A stretch of 64,000 bases of DNA from Colwellia maritima (lineage in GTDB: Bacteria; Pseudomonadota; Gammaproteobacteria; Enterobacterales; Alteromonadaceae). Below, one piece after another: positions 1-10,855 of the stretch (position 1 is the first letter of the stretch; every line of letters starts with the position of its first letter). Under the pieces are notes generated by a model. That model saw nothing but the letters and a program-made list of their open reading frames with translations, had not been told where the DNA came from and searched no databases. Where the stretch lies: NCBI RefSeq assembly GCF_022669015.1, contig NZ_JAKKSL010000001.1, positions 1-64,000 of the forward strand. The letters are read 5' to 3'. The position numbers were made by a program, and so were the translations under genes.

Positions 1-591
1 ACCACCCAAGATCTGAGCTTCTTCATATTCAGACTCATATTTAACCGTAAACTCACCATTTAAATCATCACCAACATCAGGTCGATTAGTAATCATACCG
101 ATTGCGCCACCAACCGAACTGTTACCATATAACGTTACCTGCGGTCCTTTAGTACACCAACACGTTGCATATCAAAGATACCTGAACGCTGTCGGGTTCA
201 TTCGGCCACGATACACACCATCGACATAAGTACCAACAGATTGCTCAAATGACTGGTTATCGCCTGACGATACACCACGCAGTGAGAGTCGACTGTGGTT
301 AGCCAGTTGCGGCTGTTCCAAACCAGGTACGTATTTAGATAAGTCTTCAACAGTGTGCACCCCCATAGCTTGAATGTTCTCACCGGTAACAGCATTTATG
401 CTACTTGGCACTGTCTGGACAGATTCAATACGCTTACGTGCTGTGACTTCAATAACTTCAAGTGCAGAACCTTTTGCCTTAACATCCTTTGCTTTAACTT
501 CTTCTTGAGCAAAACTTGCAAATGAAGCCGAGCTTAACACTATACACAATACCTTGGCGATTGGTGTTTTTGGAAAATGCTTAATATTCAT
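1..591 (-). CDS. TonB-dependent receptor, N-terminal part (runs off left edge)
   Basis: Outer-membrane TonB-dependent receptor. What is visible is the signal peptide (hydrophobic stretch ending near ASFAQEE), a TonB-box-like segment (VIEVTARKR) and the start of the plug domain (QTVPSSINAV, LSLRGVSSGD, GTYVDGVYRGR). The reading frame breaks near position 178 (after GRMNPTAF). The expected plug continuation (DMQRVEVLKGPQ, then LYGNSSVGGAIGM) can be read to position 1 in other frames, with a second break near 150. The barrel lies outside the window. The gene is divergent from the thiolase operon across about 550 bp, so it probably imports the substrate of that pathway (inference). Family call is firm; substrate unknown. 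Confidence 0.85.
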
Positions 592-1145
592 AATGTATTA
601 CCTGCCTTAAATTCGTTATATTGCACTAAATATTAGTTACAATTTATTATTCTTGTCTTTACAACTTAACAGAGACTAAGAAATACACTTGTGTTTTATA
701 GGCCACGATGTGGACTTTAAAGGCCTAATTTTACATGTAGGATTTGAATGGTTTTTTCACAAAGACATCAACTGATCTAAAGCTAAATAGTCTAATAGCA
801 CGAGCAGTTTCGAGTGTTCACGGTTTGTGTTACTATAAGAAAAATTAAAATTATTGACTTCAAGAAATTTCTTAAATTAGCAGCAATCATCTTGTACTTC
901 TTTTATTTATCTCAAAAAATCACAAAATAGAACTGTGATAACCAATAAGCACTCCTAATTTAAAAACAACGAGTGATTATTTAAATATGCTCAGTTCATT
1001 AGTTTATAAACTTCAGACCGTAAAATTGACACTTTATAGTTGTAATTTTAAGCCAAACTATCGAATCCATTGACACATTACCCCATGAGATTATTTAAAT
1101 TGAGATGCTAGCCTTTTAGCAAGTCAAAATTAAGGGTCACTTGGA
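592..1145. other. Divergent intergenic region, no gene seen
   Basis: This A/T-rich stretch of about 550 bp lies between the TonB receptor (leftward) and the thiolase operon (rightward). I see no coding frame, RNA gene or clear operator. It must hold the two divergent promoters, and its length would allow a regulator-binding site, but I could not identify a convincing palindrome. Confidence 0.5.
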
Positions 1146-2372
1146 ATGTCAAATATATATATAGTCGGTGTCGGAATGACCATTTGGTCGTCATCGAACG
1201 CAGTGATGGAAAGTCTATGTGATGAAGCATAGACGCAGCGATAAAGATCTTGGGTTGTAGAAAAATCAGATATCGGTACCGCTTTTTATTCAGGAACCAC
1301 TCAAGGTCATCTTCAAGGACAAACCTTTATCCTGGTCAAGTCTATCTAAGCAAAATTGGTATACAAGGCATTCATGTGTATTTTAATGTTGAGAATGGCT
1401 GTACCGGCGGCTCTTCTGGTTTTCTCGCTGTTCAAATGTTAAAAGCGGGAAGCTGTGATGTGGCATTAGCCATTGGCGCGAAAATGAACATTACTGATAA
1501 AGCAAGAATGTTTTCTGTTTTTGACGGCGCTTGGGATTTATCTGAACCTGATGCAAATTTAGCAAGGTTGTTAGGCTCCTGCAAAAGATTTTGTTGTGCC
1601 AGAAGGTCATGAGTCTGACCGTCCTTATAGCGTATTTATGTCTGTATATGCCGCATTTGCTCGTGCTCATATGCATAAGTATGGTACCACTAACGCCAAA
1701 TGGCTGTTTCAGCAAAAAACCACCAACATTCTACGCACAATCCTCTGTCTCAATTTCAACAAGCCTATTCGATTGAAGAAGTATTGAATGCGCCACCTAT
1801 TACTTACCCACTGACATTACCCATGTGTGCGCCAATTTCTGATGGTGCAGCTGCAGTAATCGTTTGTAACGAAGATGGGCTAAACGCATTGGCTCTGACA
1901 AAAATCGCGCCATCAAAGTGTTAGCGACAGTTACTCGAAGTGCAACTGATCGCTCTTATTCAAATCCTGAGTTACATTGCGCTCATTTATGTGCAATGGA
2001 AGCCTATGAGCAAGCAGGTGTTGGTCCTCAAGATATGGATGTCTCGGAAGTACACGATGCAACAGCTATGGGTGAAATACTGCATGCAGAAAATCTTGGA
2101 CTAGTGCCTTTCGGTGAAGCAGGTCCGGCAGCTGAGCGAGGTGACTTTAGCATTGGTGGACGTATACCAATCAACACGTCTGGTGGTCTTGAATCTAAGG
2201 GACATCCGTTAGGTGCTACCGGTTTAGGTCAACTTCACGAGTTGGTCACTCAATTACGCGGTGAAGTTGTGTCCGTCAAGTTGAAGGAGCAAGACACGCT
2301 GTTCATGAAAACAGTGGTGGTCTAGTTGGTATAGAAGAAGGTGCCGTAGCAGTCAATATACTCGCAAAATAA
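1146..2372 (+). pseudogene. SCPx/lipid-transfer-type thiolase, multiply frameshifted
   Basis: Thiolase of the sterol-carrier-protein-X type, which cleaves 3-ketoacyl-CoA in the last step of beta-oxidation. Starting at ATG 1146 (SNIYIVGVGMT) a full protein of about 408 residues can be followed by changing frame. Landmarks are the nucleophile region VENGCTGGSSGF, the segment ITYPLTLPMCAPISDGAAA, the His loop SGGLESKGHPLGATGLGQ, and the C-terminal HENSGGLVGIEEGAVAVNIL. At least seven one- or two-base breaks are needed, near 1172, 1233, 1250, 1576, 1712, 1890 and 2288. No substitution-type decay is evident and catalytic motifs are intact, so sequence error is as likely as true loss. It is the first gene of the catabolic operon, 39 bp upstream of the acyl-CoA dehydrogenase. 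Confidence 0.8.
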
Positions 2373-2411
2373 GTACGGAACTAAATAAAAAATAAAATTG
2401 AGGAGAAGACA

Positions 2412-3558
2412 GTGAGCTTTTTAATGACAGAAGAACAAAAAATGGCTACCGAAGGCCTGCGTAAATTTCTTAACAAAGAAATCAAGCCACAGCTTGAAGC
2501 ACATGGTGAAGGTCATTTCAGCAAAGAACAGCTGCAAGGCCGGCACCAAAGTTTAGCCGAATTCGGTTTGGTTTGTGCGCCACACCCTGAAGAGTTTGGC
2601 GGCCTAGGCATGGATTGGGTAACACATTTATTGTTATGGGAAGAAGTTGCTGTCGTTTCCTTAGATTTGGCTATGCCGCCCCTCATTAATGTAGTCGGTG
2701 CCGATTTGTTGATTAATAACGCTCCCGAACATATTCGTGATGAATATGTTCCTGGATTATTGAGTGGCGAAAAATTTATCGCCGTTGGTATATCTGAGCC
2801 AGATGTTGGCTCCGACGTTGCAGCTGTGAAAACACGTGCGGTACGAGACGGCAATGATTGGGTACTTAATGGTGAGAAAACCTGGATTTCCAATGGTGAA
2901 CACATGGATCTATTCGTTTGTACCTGTAAAACAGGTGAAGGGGAATTGACCCATATAGCGATCCCTGCAGGAACACCGGGAATGGAGGTACGTGGCATTC
3001 CTAAAATGGCGCTCAACAGCCAGTCTACTTCGCAAATTTTTCTGGCAGATGCGTGTGCCTATCGCTAACACCGTGGGAAGTATTGGCGATGGTTTAAAAA
3101 ACACACTGGTAACTTTTGAACGCGCTCGTTGTCATATGGCAGCGTGGGGTTACTCATTGGGTCGTCGAGCATTAGAAGAGTCAATTAAATATTCACAAGA
3201 GCGTACTCAACACGGTAAACAAATAGCCGGACATCAATTAATTGCTGAAAAAATTGCCACTATGGCAACCCAAATCGATGCAGCAAGGCTATTAACATTG
3301 CGTGCCGGCGATATGATCGATAAAGGTATTCGTTGTGACGTAGAGTGTTCAATGGCCAAATGGTACGGCACGGAAATTGGTGTTAACACCACACGTCAAG
3401 CGGTGCAAATACATGGCGGTAACGGTGTTACTAAAGAGTTTGTTGTGGAACGTTTAGCTCGTGAAGCCATTATTGGCCCTATTCCTGATGGCACGACTGA
3501 AATTCAGAAGCTACTGATTGCACGTATGCTGACAGGGTTCAAGCCTTTAGATAATTGA
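2412..3558 (+). CDS. Acyl-CoA dehydrogenase (one frame break)
   Basis: FAD-dependent acyl-CoA dehydrogenase that introduces the alpha-beta double bond. It starts at GTG 2412 behind a strong AGGAGAAG ribosome site. The N-terminal helical domain, the middle domain (AVGISEPDVGSDVAAV, VLNGEKTWISNG) and the C-terminal domain (QIHGGNGVTKEFVVERLAREA) are all present, giving about 382 residues, normal for the family. The frame breaks near 3050, between IFLAD and VPIANTVGSIGDGLK. The family motif EGTxEI, whose Glu is the usual catalytic base, reads DGTTEIQ here, so the base may be Asp or lie elsewhere. The operon continues into the SDR gene 63 bp downstream. Confidence 0.9.
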
Positions 3559-3621
3559 TTAACATTAAAAAAGGCTAGAGTTTTACTCTTTACTTTAACA
3601 AATATCGAAGAGAATATATAA

Positions 3622-4395
3622 ATGAATTTACAAAATAAAGTTGTCGTGATCACAGGTGGTGCATCTGGTTTAGGCCGTGCAACGGCAGAATATATGGTGA
3701 CTGAAAAAGGTGCGAAAGTAGCTTTATTAGATTTAAACGCTGAAGCCGGTGCCGAAGTTATAACATTGCTCGGTGAAAATAATGCAATATTTTGTCAAAC
3801 CGATGTCACCGAAAAAAGTATCGATGCAGCCGTTGCCGATATCGTGGCTAAATTTGATGCTATCCATGTAAACATTAACGCCGCAGGTGTGCCATTGCCA
3901 TGTAAAATTTTGGATAAGGAAGGCAAAGCAAGCAGCCTTAAAAAATACGCCATGGTACTTAACGTAAACCTTAATGGCGTATTTAATGTCATGGCAAAAT
4001 GTGCCGAGCAAATGGCGAAAAACGAACCCGATGAAAAAGGTGAGCGAGGTGTTGTTATCAACATTTCTTCTGGTGCTGCCTTTGAAGGTCAAATTGGCCA
4101 ATCAGCTTATTCTAGTTCTAAAGCAGGAGTAAATGGCATGAATATACCCGCTGCTCGTGAATTAGGTAAGTATGGTATTCGCGTCAATTCTATCGCTCCA
4201 GGCCTATTTGGCACACCTATGATTAAATCACTAGACGAGAAAGTACAAGTCGCACTCACTGCTATGTGCCAAGCCCCACAACGTATGGGTGACATGGCAG
4301 AATTTGCCCACACATGTGCTTATCTTGCGGAAAATGCCTATGTAAATGGTCGTTGTTTACGTCTTGATGCTGCAACAGTCATGCAGGCACGCTAA
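3622..4395 (+). CDS. SDR-family 3-hydroxyacyl-CoA dehydrogenase (HSD10-like)
   Basis: Short-chain dehydrogenase of 257 residues resembling type II 3-hydroxyacyl-CoA dehydrogenase (HSD17B10), which oxidises 3-hydroxyacyl-CoA with NAD+. It shows the Rossmann motif TGGASGLG near residue 11, an adenine-ring Asp (LLDLNAE), the NAAG motif, and the catalytic Ser-Tyr-Lys set in ISSGAAFEGQIGQSAYSSSK. The FEGQIGQ and APGLFGTPM signatures are characteristic of the HSD10 group. Unlike its neighbours it is uninterrupted. HSD10 enzymes accept 2-methyl-3-hydroxyacyl-CoA, which fits the racemase-like gene in the same operon. The exact substrate is not determinable. Confidence 0.9.
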   Translation: MNLQNKVVVITGGASGLGRATAEYMVTEKGAKVALLDLNAEAGAEVITLLGENNAIFCQTDVTEKSIDAAVADIVAKFDAIHVNINAAGVPLPCKILDKEGKASSLKKYAMVLNVNLNGVFNVMAKCAEQMAKNEPDEKGERGVVINISSGAAFEGQIGQSAYSSSKAGVNGMNIPAARELGKYGIRVNSIAPGLFGTPMIKSLDEKVQVALTAMCQAPQRMGDMAEFAHTCAYLAENAYVNGRCLRLDAATVMQAR

Positions 4396-4407
4396 GAGGA
4401 GAATAAC

Positions 4408-5184
4408 ATGTCAGAATTATTAGTAGAAACAAGAGGTCAATCAGGTTTGGTTAATACTTAATCGACCAAAGGCGTTTAACTCACTCACACGCACTATTTT
4501 GGACGATTTAGCAATCGCTTTAACCGATTTTGAACAAGACGATAACATTCGCGTTGTAGTACTCGCCGCCACCGACTGCCCTGCTTTTTGTGCAGGAGCT
4601 GATTTAAAGCAAGTACTTGAAAAAGCAGAGCCAGGTGAAAAAGATTTTTTAATGCAATGCCGTACTAGTTTTGGGGCCCTACGCAACTGCTCGAAACCCG
4701 TAATAGCCGCAATAAACGGCATGACCATGGTGGCGGTTTAGAACTTACTATGTGTTGTGACATTGTCATTGCATCAAACAAGGCAACATTGGGTGACGCC
4801 CACTCAAATTTTGGTGTATTCCCCGGTGCCGGTGGCGCGGCAATATTGCCTAAATTAGTACCTGTCAACGTCGCTAAATATTTATTATTTACAGGCAAAT
4901 CATTACCGGCAAGCGAAATGAAGCAATACGGACTGGTTAACGAAATTGTAGAGCATGAGCAACTGTACTCTCGTGTTCAAGAACTTTGTGACGACCTAGC
5001 AGAAAAAAGCCCATTAGTGCTGCAACGTATGAAAAAAATAGCGAATCAAGCGCAGGATCAAACTCGACAATCAGCGCTAGATTCTGAACTCCTCGAATTA
5101 CGTGAACATTTCTTATCTGCTGACATTCAAGAAGGGTTAGCGGCATTTTCAGAAAAACGCAAACCTGTATTTATTGGTAATTAG
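4408..5184 (+). CDS. Enoyl-CoA hydratase/isomerase (two frame breaks)
   Basis: Crotonase-superfamily enoyl-CoA hydratase of about 258 residues, starting at ATG 4408 behind AAGAGGAG, 12 bp after the SDR stop. Crotonase signatures are visible: FNSLTRTILDDL, the CAGADLKQV oxyanion-hole segment, NGMTMGGGLEL (recovered by restoring one G near 4731) and CDIVIASNKATLGDAHSNFGVFPGAGG. A further extra base near 4452 interrupts GQSGLVILNRPKAFN. The Glu in the segment after AHSNFG is not present in standard form (FPGAGG instead of PEVxxGLxPGAGG), so hydratase versus isomerase activity is open. It probably hydrates the enoyl-CoA made by the upstream dehydrogenase. Confidence 0.85.
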
Positions 5185-5253
5185 TAGCAATGTTTAAGCT
5201 GAATTTAAAAAAAGTAAATTTCGGACTTTTAAAAAAATAATAGGTTAAAGATT

Positions 5254-6400
5254 ATGAGTGCATTGCAAGGTATTAAAGTAATAGAAATAGCCGGCATAGG
5301 TCCAGGACCTATCGCTAGCATGATGCTAGCAGACTTGGGTGCTGAAGTGATTTTAATTGAACGTAAAACCGATAACCCAAATGCTGCCGGCCTTTTTAAC
5401 TCAAACAAAACAGAGTTTTTTAAACGAGGAAAACAATCAATTGCTCTTGATTTAAAACAACCAGAAGCAATCCAACTAGTGTTATCACTCGTTGAACAAG
5501 CCGATATGTTTATTGAAGGTTTTCGTCCTGGCGTAATAGAGCGCTTAGGTTTGGGACCAGAAGTGTGTTTAGCACGTAATAAAAAAATGATCTATGGTCG
5601 AATGACTGGTTGGGGACAGCATGGCCCCTTAGCTCAAGCCGCAGGCCACGACATAAATTATGCCTCCATTTCTGGTGTATTAGCTTACAGCGGTTTTGCT
5701 AACGATAAACCATTCCCTCCTGCCACTATTATTGGTGATGTTGGCGGCGGTTCGTTGCATTTAGTCATGGGCATGCTAGCTGCCTATATTCATGTACTTA
5801 GCACCGGTGAAGGACAAGTGATAGACGCTGCAATTTGCGATGGCAATGTGTACATGCAGACTTTACTAACCAGTTTGTATGCCAATGGCTTAGTCGGAGA
5901 ACAACGTGGCGGTGATTTTTTAACTGGTGCCTCTCCTTGGGCTAATACCTACCAATGTGCTGATGATAAATATATAACGGTTCAGGCTCTAGAGCCTAAT
6001 TTTTACAAAGAATTTATTACGCTTGGCCGGATTTGCTGACGATCTTAATTTTTCAATGCAATACGATAAATCATTATGGCCTTTAGCAATAACCAAATTA
6101 ACGAAATACTTTAAATCTCAACCACAAGTGCATTGGAATAATATTTTTGAAGGTACTGATGCATGTTATGCCCCAGTAATGTCGCTCAAAGAAGCGGTTG
6201 AACATCCACATAATGTGGCTCGACATAATTTTGTCGTCGAGAATGATTTAATTCAACCTGCACCAAGACCGAAATTGAATAAGACGCCATCACAAGTAGG
6301 GAAAATACCAAAATTTGGTGAACATACAGAGCAGATTTTAGCTCAGTTGAACTTATCTGATGAACAATACGCTAAACTTAAGGCTATGGCGGTTGTTTAA
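5254..6400 (+). CDS. CaiB/BaiF family protein, alpha-methylacyl-CoA racemase-like
   Basis: Family III CoA-transferase fold protein of about 382 residues. It most resembles alpha-methylacyl-CoA racemase (AMACR/MCR), which epimerises 2-methyl-branched acyl-CoA before beta-oxidation. Seen: EIAGIGPGPIASMMLADLGAEV at the N-terminus, GHDINY with His132 and IIGDVGGG with Asp162. In the characterised mycobacterial MCR the acid/base pair is His126/Asp156, the same spacing of 30. One frame break lies at 6025-6030 in GGCCGG, between EFITLG and AGFADDLNF. The operon position between hydratase and aldehyde dehydrogenase supports a role in branched-chain oxidation. A true CoA transferase is the alternative. 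Confidence 0.85.
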
Positions 6401-6441
6401 ATTACATACAAATATTAATTACTAAAACAGAGGTGGAAGCT

Positions 6442-7974
6442 ATGTCTTTACAACAAGAACTCCATTATGGCCATTTTATCGATGGGCAAGATTATTTAGG
6501 GCATACGCCTGAATCAATTGACGTAATCAACCCAAAGAAATGGTGAAGTTTATGCAACCATGTCTATGGGGGACAAGGGTGATGTCGATGCTGCAGTAGC
6601 TGCAGCAAAGCGGGCATTTAATCAACCTTCATGGCGTGAAATGAGTAACAATGACCGTGGAGACTTGTTATTCAAATGTGGTCAGGTGATTGGGGCTCAT
6701 GCTGAAGAGTTAATGTTTATCGAATCACGAGATTCTGGCGGTACCATCCGCCGTGCAGCCGGTATGGACATCCCTATTGTAATCGATTTAATCGGCTACT
6801 ATGCTGATTTAATAAAAACGACTAATAATATAGTTGATTTACCCACTAAGCCTCTACCTGAAGCGGGTCACGCACAAGTTTGGCAAGAACCCATCGGTGT
6901 CTGTGCATTAATTACGCCTTGGAACTTTCCTATTTTTATTGCTGTAGCAAAAATAATACCCGGCCCTTGCCGCAGGAAACACCGTTGTAATTAAACCTTC
7001 TGAATATACACAAATAGCAAGCACAACTCATTTGGTGCAACTACTGTCAGACGTTTTACCTAAAGGTGTTCTAAATGTAGTAAATGGTGACGGTGCTAGT
7101 GTAGGTGAAGCGCTTACTACTCACCCAGACGTTGGAAAAGTATCTTTTACTGGCTCTACCTGTGTTGGCAAACATATTCAAAAAATGGCTACTGAAAGTT
7201 GCAAACTTGTGGGTTTGGAGTTGGGTGGCAAAGGCCCAAAGAATAGTTATGAAAGATGCAGATCTCGACCTTGCAGCATATGGTATAACCTTTGGCGGCT
7301 TATTTAATTCAGGCCAAGCGTGTGAATCTGGTACACGCATTTTAGTTCACGAAGCCATTCATGATCAATTAATGGAAAAACTTGCAGCAGTATGTGACAC
7401 CTTAGTGGTAGGTAACCCGTTAGATCCAAAGAACATCTTATGGCCCGATTGCCAATAAAAATCAATACGACCGCATCATGGGGTATATTGACGGAGCCAA
7501 GCAACAAGGTTTAACTTTTGTTTGTGGTGGTGAGCCGATTAAGCCCAAGGGATTTGAGGGGGGTATTATGTTCAACCAACCATAATCACAGATGTTAAAA
7601 ATGATATGGACATTGCTCAGCAAGAAATATTTGGCCCAGTGCTTAGTGTAATTAAATTTAGTGATGAACAACAGGCGATTGAAATTGCCAATGAAACCTC
7701 ATATGGCTTATCGGCAGGAGTATGGAGTGATGATTTAGTTCATGCTCAAAAAATTGCCAAGCAATTACAAGCAGGATCAATCTGGATAAACGACTGGCAC
7801 ATGCTGCGCTCAGATGCACCTTTTGGTGGTTACAAGAATAGTGGTATAGGTCGTGAATTTGGTATCGCCGGCTTACAAGCTTTTATGCAAACCAAGACGA
7901 TTGGCGTATCACTTGAACGTGATCCACGTAATAAAATGATGTGGTCTTTACTACATACTTCACCGCAACAGTAA
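6442..7974 (+). pseudogene. NAD(P)-dependent aldehyde dehydrogenase, multiply frameshifted
   Basis: Aldehyde dehydrogenase that oxidises an aldehyde to its acid. From ATG 6442, behind GAGGTGGA, a protein of about 510 residues can be followed across frames. It shows [54 protein letters not shown] (general-base Glu), GQACESGTRILV (catalytic Cys), QQEIFGPVLSVI and PFGGYKNSGIGREFG. Five breaks lie near 6538, 6962 (CCGGCC), 7240, 7435 and 7558 (a run of G). All catalytic motifs survive, which argues for sequence error rather than decay. It likely works with the alcohol dehydrogenase immediately downstream. Confidence 0.85.
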
Positions 7975-7997
7975 TCATAAAATAAGAGAGACTCATC

Positions 7998-9190
7998 ATG
8001 TCAACTTCAGGATATTTTACTTATAACATGCGTACCGTTGTTCATAGCGGTGCAGACAGTATCATCAAAGTGCCAAGTCTATTTCGCGGGTTAGGCGGAA
8101 AAAGAGTATTACTTGTTAGCGATGAAGGCTTGGAAAAAGTGGATTAGTTAATCGAGTGAAAGACGTCTTTACTTTAAATAATGGGCCAGATATGCAATTA
8201 GTGGGAGTATATGCCAAAGTCACTCCCGACGCCGGCTCAGAATCAATCAACGACTTAGTTGCCTATGCTCGCTCTGTAGCCGCCGATAGTATTTTAGCAT
8301 TAGGTGGGGGTAGTGTTTTAGATGCTGCTAAAGGGTTAAAATATTGCTTACACCATCACTTAACTGACATTTGTGATATTTTAAAATTAGGCCTAAAATT
8401 GGAAACTTGGCCAGAGGCAAAGCCGAGCATGATCCCGCACATTGCCATCCCAACCACTGCAGGTACAGGTGCTGAAGTAACAAACGGAGCGGTAATCCAC
8501 AACCAAGTACTTAATATAAAGTCATTAGTACTAGCCCCCTATTTAGATGCTGACATGGCAGTACTAGATGCTAAGTTGACCCTTGGCTTACCTAAGTCAA
8601 TTACCGTTGCCACTGCGTTTGATGCTTTAACTCATGCAATAGAAAGCATTGCATCACCAAAAGCGAACCTATTTTCAGATGCTCATGCCATAACAGCAGC
8701 AAAAGTCATAAATGAAAATATGCCCAAGGTGGCAAAAGAACCAACAAATGTCGATTGTCGGTCAAAGTTACTACAAGCAAGTACTATGGCTTGTAACGCA
8801 GTGGTTAACGCTTTCTCCGCATTTCCTGTACACAACTTTTCTCATGCCTTAGGTGCCACTTTTCATATACCACACGGTGATGCTAACGGAATAATGCTAC
8901 CCGTTGTAATTGAAACGCCGGCGGATTTTTACCTACCTAATGCACAGCGAATGGCAGATGCTCTGTCACTTGATAGCAAAGGACTAAATGCAGAGCAAAC
9001 ACTCGCTAAAGTAGTAGCCCATATAAGAGGGATTCAACGAGCCTGTGACTTCGATGGCTCTTTAAAACGATTTGGTGTAACCGAAATTAATCTAAAGGAA
9101 GCTATTGCCAGTGTAAAACACGACGTACTCTATATTTTATATCCAGTACCTGAGCCTGTAATAGAAATGATCCTACGAAAAGCCCTATAA
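7998..9190 (+). CDS. Iron-containing alcohol dehydrogenase (one frame break)
   Basis: Group III (iron-type) alcohol dehydrogenase of about 397 residues. It starts at ATG 7998 (STSGYFTYNMRTVVHSG) behind AAGAGAG, 23 bp after the aldehyde dehydrogenase stop. One missing G near 8143 breaks GLEKVGLVNRVKDV. Seen: NAD-binding ALGGGSVLDAAKG, the substrate segment IPTTAGTGAEVTNGAVI, FDALTHAIE, and the metal-binding region HNFSHALGATFHIPHGDANG. The family oxidises primary alcohols or reduces aldehydes with NAD(H). Pairing with the adjacent aldehyde dehydrogenase suggests stepwise oxidation of an alcohol to an acid that is then CoA-activated. Confidence 0.9.
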
Positions 9191-9214
9191 ACTAGAAGTG
9201 GAGGAGTAATTACC

Positions 9215-10768
9215 ATGAGATTTTCAGACTATTTTGATGCTGCAGCATCACGTTGTCCTAATAACCTTGTCTTAATTGATGACAACGACAGCTATACCTA
9301 TAAAGAGGCTAAGCCTTATGTCCATAAAATTGCAAACACACTACGAACAAAATGTGGTTTACTATTTGGGCAAAAAGTTGCAGTGTATAGCCCTAATAAA
9401 GCAAAAGCTTTTTTATCAGTATTAGGCACAAACAGGGCTGACTTAGTTTGGTTTCCAGTAAACGCCGGTAATGCCATAGAAACCAACATCGAACTATTTA
9501 ATTTTTTTGAAATTGACTGCTTAATATTTGATAGCAGCTTAGATGAAAATGTGGCTAAAGTTCGTCAACAATGCCCGACAATCAAACACTTTATATGCCT
9601 TGATAGGAGCACTGAAGAATCAGCTTTTATGGACGACTTAGTTGTAGATGCTGCAGATGAGTACGTTTCAGAAAAAGTTGACCCTATGGCGATGGCTATT
9701 GTTATGGCTACAGGTGGAACTACCGGCCCTTCTAAAGGGGTTGTACATAACCATAAAAACTTTGAATGTTTCATATCAAACATTATGCTGTCGTTACCCG
9801 TTGATGAAAATGACACAAACTTAGTTGTTGCTCCCATGACACACGCGGCAGGCATGTTTGGTTTGGGCTGTATTGCAGCCGGCGGTTGTTTACGCATGTT
9901 ACCAGGCTTTATTCCAGACAGTGTAATAGAAGCGATTGATATTCATAAAATACAATCCATATTTTTACCGCCGCCGGCACTTTATGGGCTGTTAGCTCAC
10001 CCTCGTATTAAAGACATTGATACTTCTTCTTTAAAGGCAATAGTCATAGGCGCATCCCCTGTCTCACCTGAGCGTTATTCAGAAGCAACAGCAGTGTTTG
10101 GGCCTGTAATGTACGAAGTATATGGCCAAACAGAAAATCTTTTCCCTGTTATTGTTAAAAGTCCAAAAGACTACATTAACGAAGACGGCAGTTTAAACAT
10201 GGATGTATTGCGTTCAGCAGGCCGTGCAACTAAGCATGCCCATATAGAGATAATGGATCCACAAGGAAATATTTTACCTTCTGGTGAAAAAGGTGAAATT
10301 GTTGTTCGCTGTGGTTCAGTAATGAACTGCTATTACAATAACCCAGAAGCTACTGCAGAAGTTTCTAAATTTGGTCGGCACCATACTACTGACGTTGGAA
10401 TTAAAGACGAACGTGGTTTTATCACTATCGTTGATAGACTAAAAGACATGATTATATCAGGTGGTTTTAATGTTTATCCGGTCGAAATTGAAAATTTAAT
10501 CAATGGTATTGACGAAGTGATGGTGTCAACGGTAATTGGTACTCCACATGAAAAATGGGGTGAGCAAATTACTGCAGTCATTGAATTAAAACCTGGCAAA
10601 ACCATTGAACCGGAAAAAATAAGAGTGCTATGTAAAGAAACTTTAGGGAGCATAAAAGCACCTAAAGAAGTGATATTCTGGGATAAAATACCCTTATCTC
10701 CCGTTGGAAAAGTGCTTAAAAGAGAAGTGCGTGAAACATTTTGGAAGGATCAGGATCGTCAGGTTTAA
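9215..10768 (+). CDS. AMP-forming acyl-CoA synthetase
   Basis: ANL-superfamily acyl-CoA ligase of 517 residues, uninterrupted, with ATG 9215 behind GTGGAGG. It activates a carboxylic acid to acyl-CoA through an acyl-adenylate. The phosphate-binding loop ATGGTTGPSKGVVHNH (near residue 168), the adenylate motif YEVYGQTEN (near 305), the hinge ITIVDRLKDMIISGGFNVYPVEIEN and the C-terminal catalytic Lys in PLSPVGKVLKREVR are all present. It closes the catabolic operon: a terminator follows within 40 bp. The acid it activates is presumably the aldehyde dehydrogenase product. Chain length cannot be inferred. Confidence 0.93.
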   Translation: MRFSDYFDAAASRCPNNLVLIDDNDSYTYKEAKPYVHKIANTLRTKCGLLFGQKVAVYSPNKAKAFLSVLGTNRADLVWFPVNAGNAIETNIELFNFFEIDCLIFDSSLDENVAKVRQQCPTIKHFICLDRSTEESAFMDDLVVDAADEYVSEKVDPMAMAIVMATGGTTGPSKGVVHNHKNFECFISNIMLSLPVDENDTNLVVAPMTHAAGMFGLGCIAAGGCLRMLPGFIPDSVIEAIDIHKIQSIFLPPPALYGLLAHPRIKDIDTSSLKAIVIGASPVSPERYSEATAVFGPVMYEVYGQTENLFPVIVKSPKDYINEDGSLNMDVLRSAGRATKHAHIEIMDPQGNILPSGEKGEIVVRCGSVMNCYYNNPEATAEVSKFGRHHTTDVGIKDERGFITIVDRLKDMIISGGFNVYPVEIENLINGIDEVMVSTVIGTPHEKWGEQITAVIELKPGKTIEPEKIRVLCKETLGSIKAPKEVIFWDKIPLSPVGKVLKREVRETFWKDQDRQV

Positions 10769-10804
10769 TCCAATTAAAATAAACGCATAATTTAATATGC
10801 CTGT

Positions 10805-10835
10805 AGCTCAGTACAATTAATTTGCTGAGCTTTTT
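10805..10835 (+). terminator. Rho-independent terminator after the acyl-CoA ligase
   Basis: A seven-base-pair stem, AGCTCAG pairing with CTGAGCT, encloses a 13-nt A/T-rich loop and runs straight into a T tract. It separates the beta-oxidation operon from the sulfatase gene, which therefore probably has its own promoter or depends on read-through. Confidence 0.8.
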
Positions 10836-10855
10836 ACCCTAAATATGGAGACGCT

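Noticed and set aside
2513..3016. Long antisense frame (167 codons) over the acyl-CoA dehydrogenase
   Set aside because: It mirrors the codon pattern of the real gene and has no recognisable protein features.
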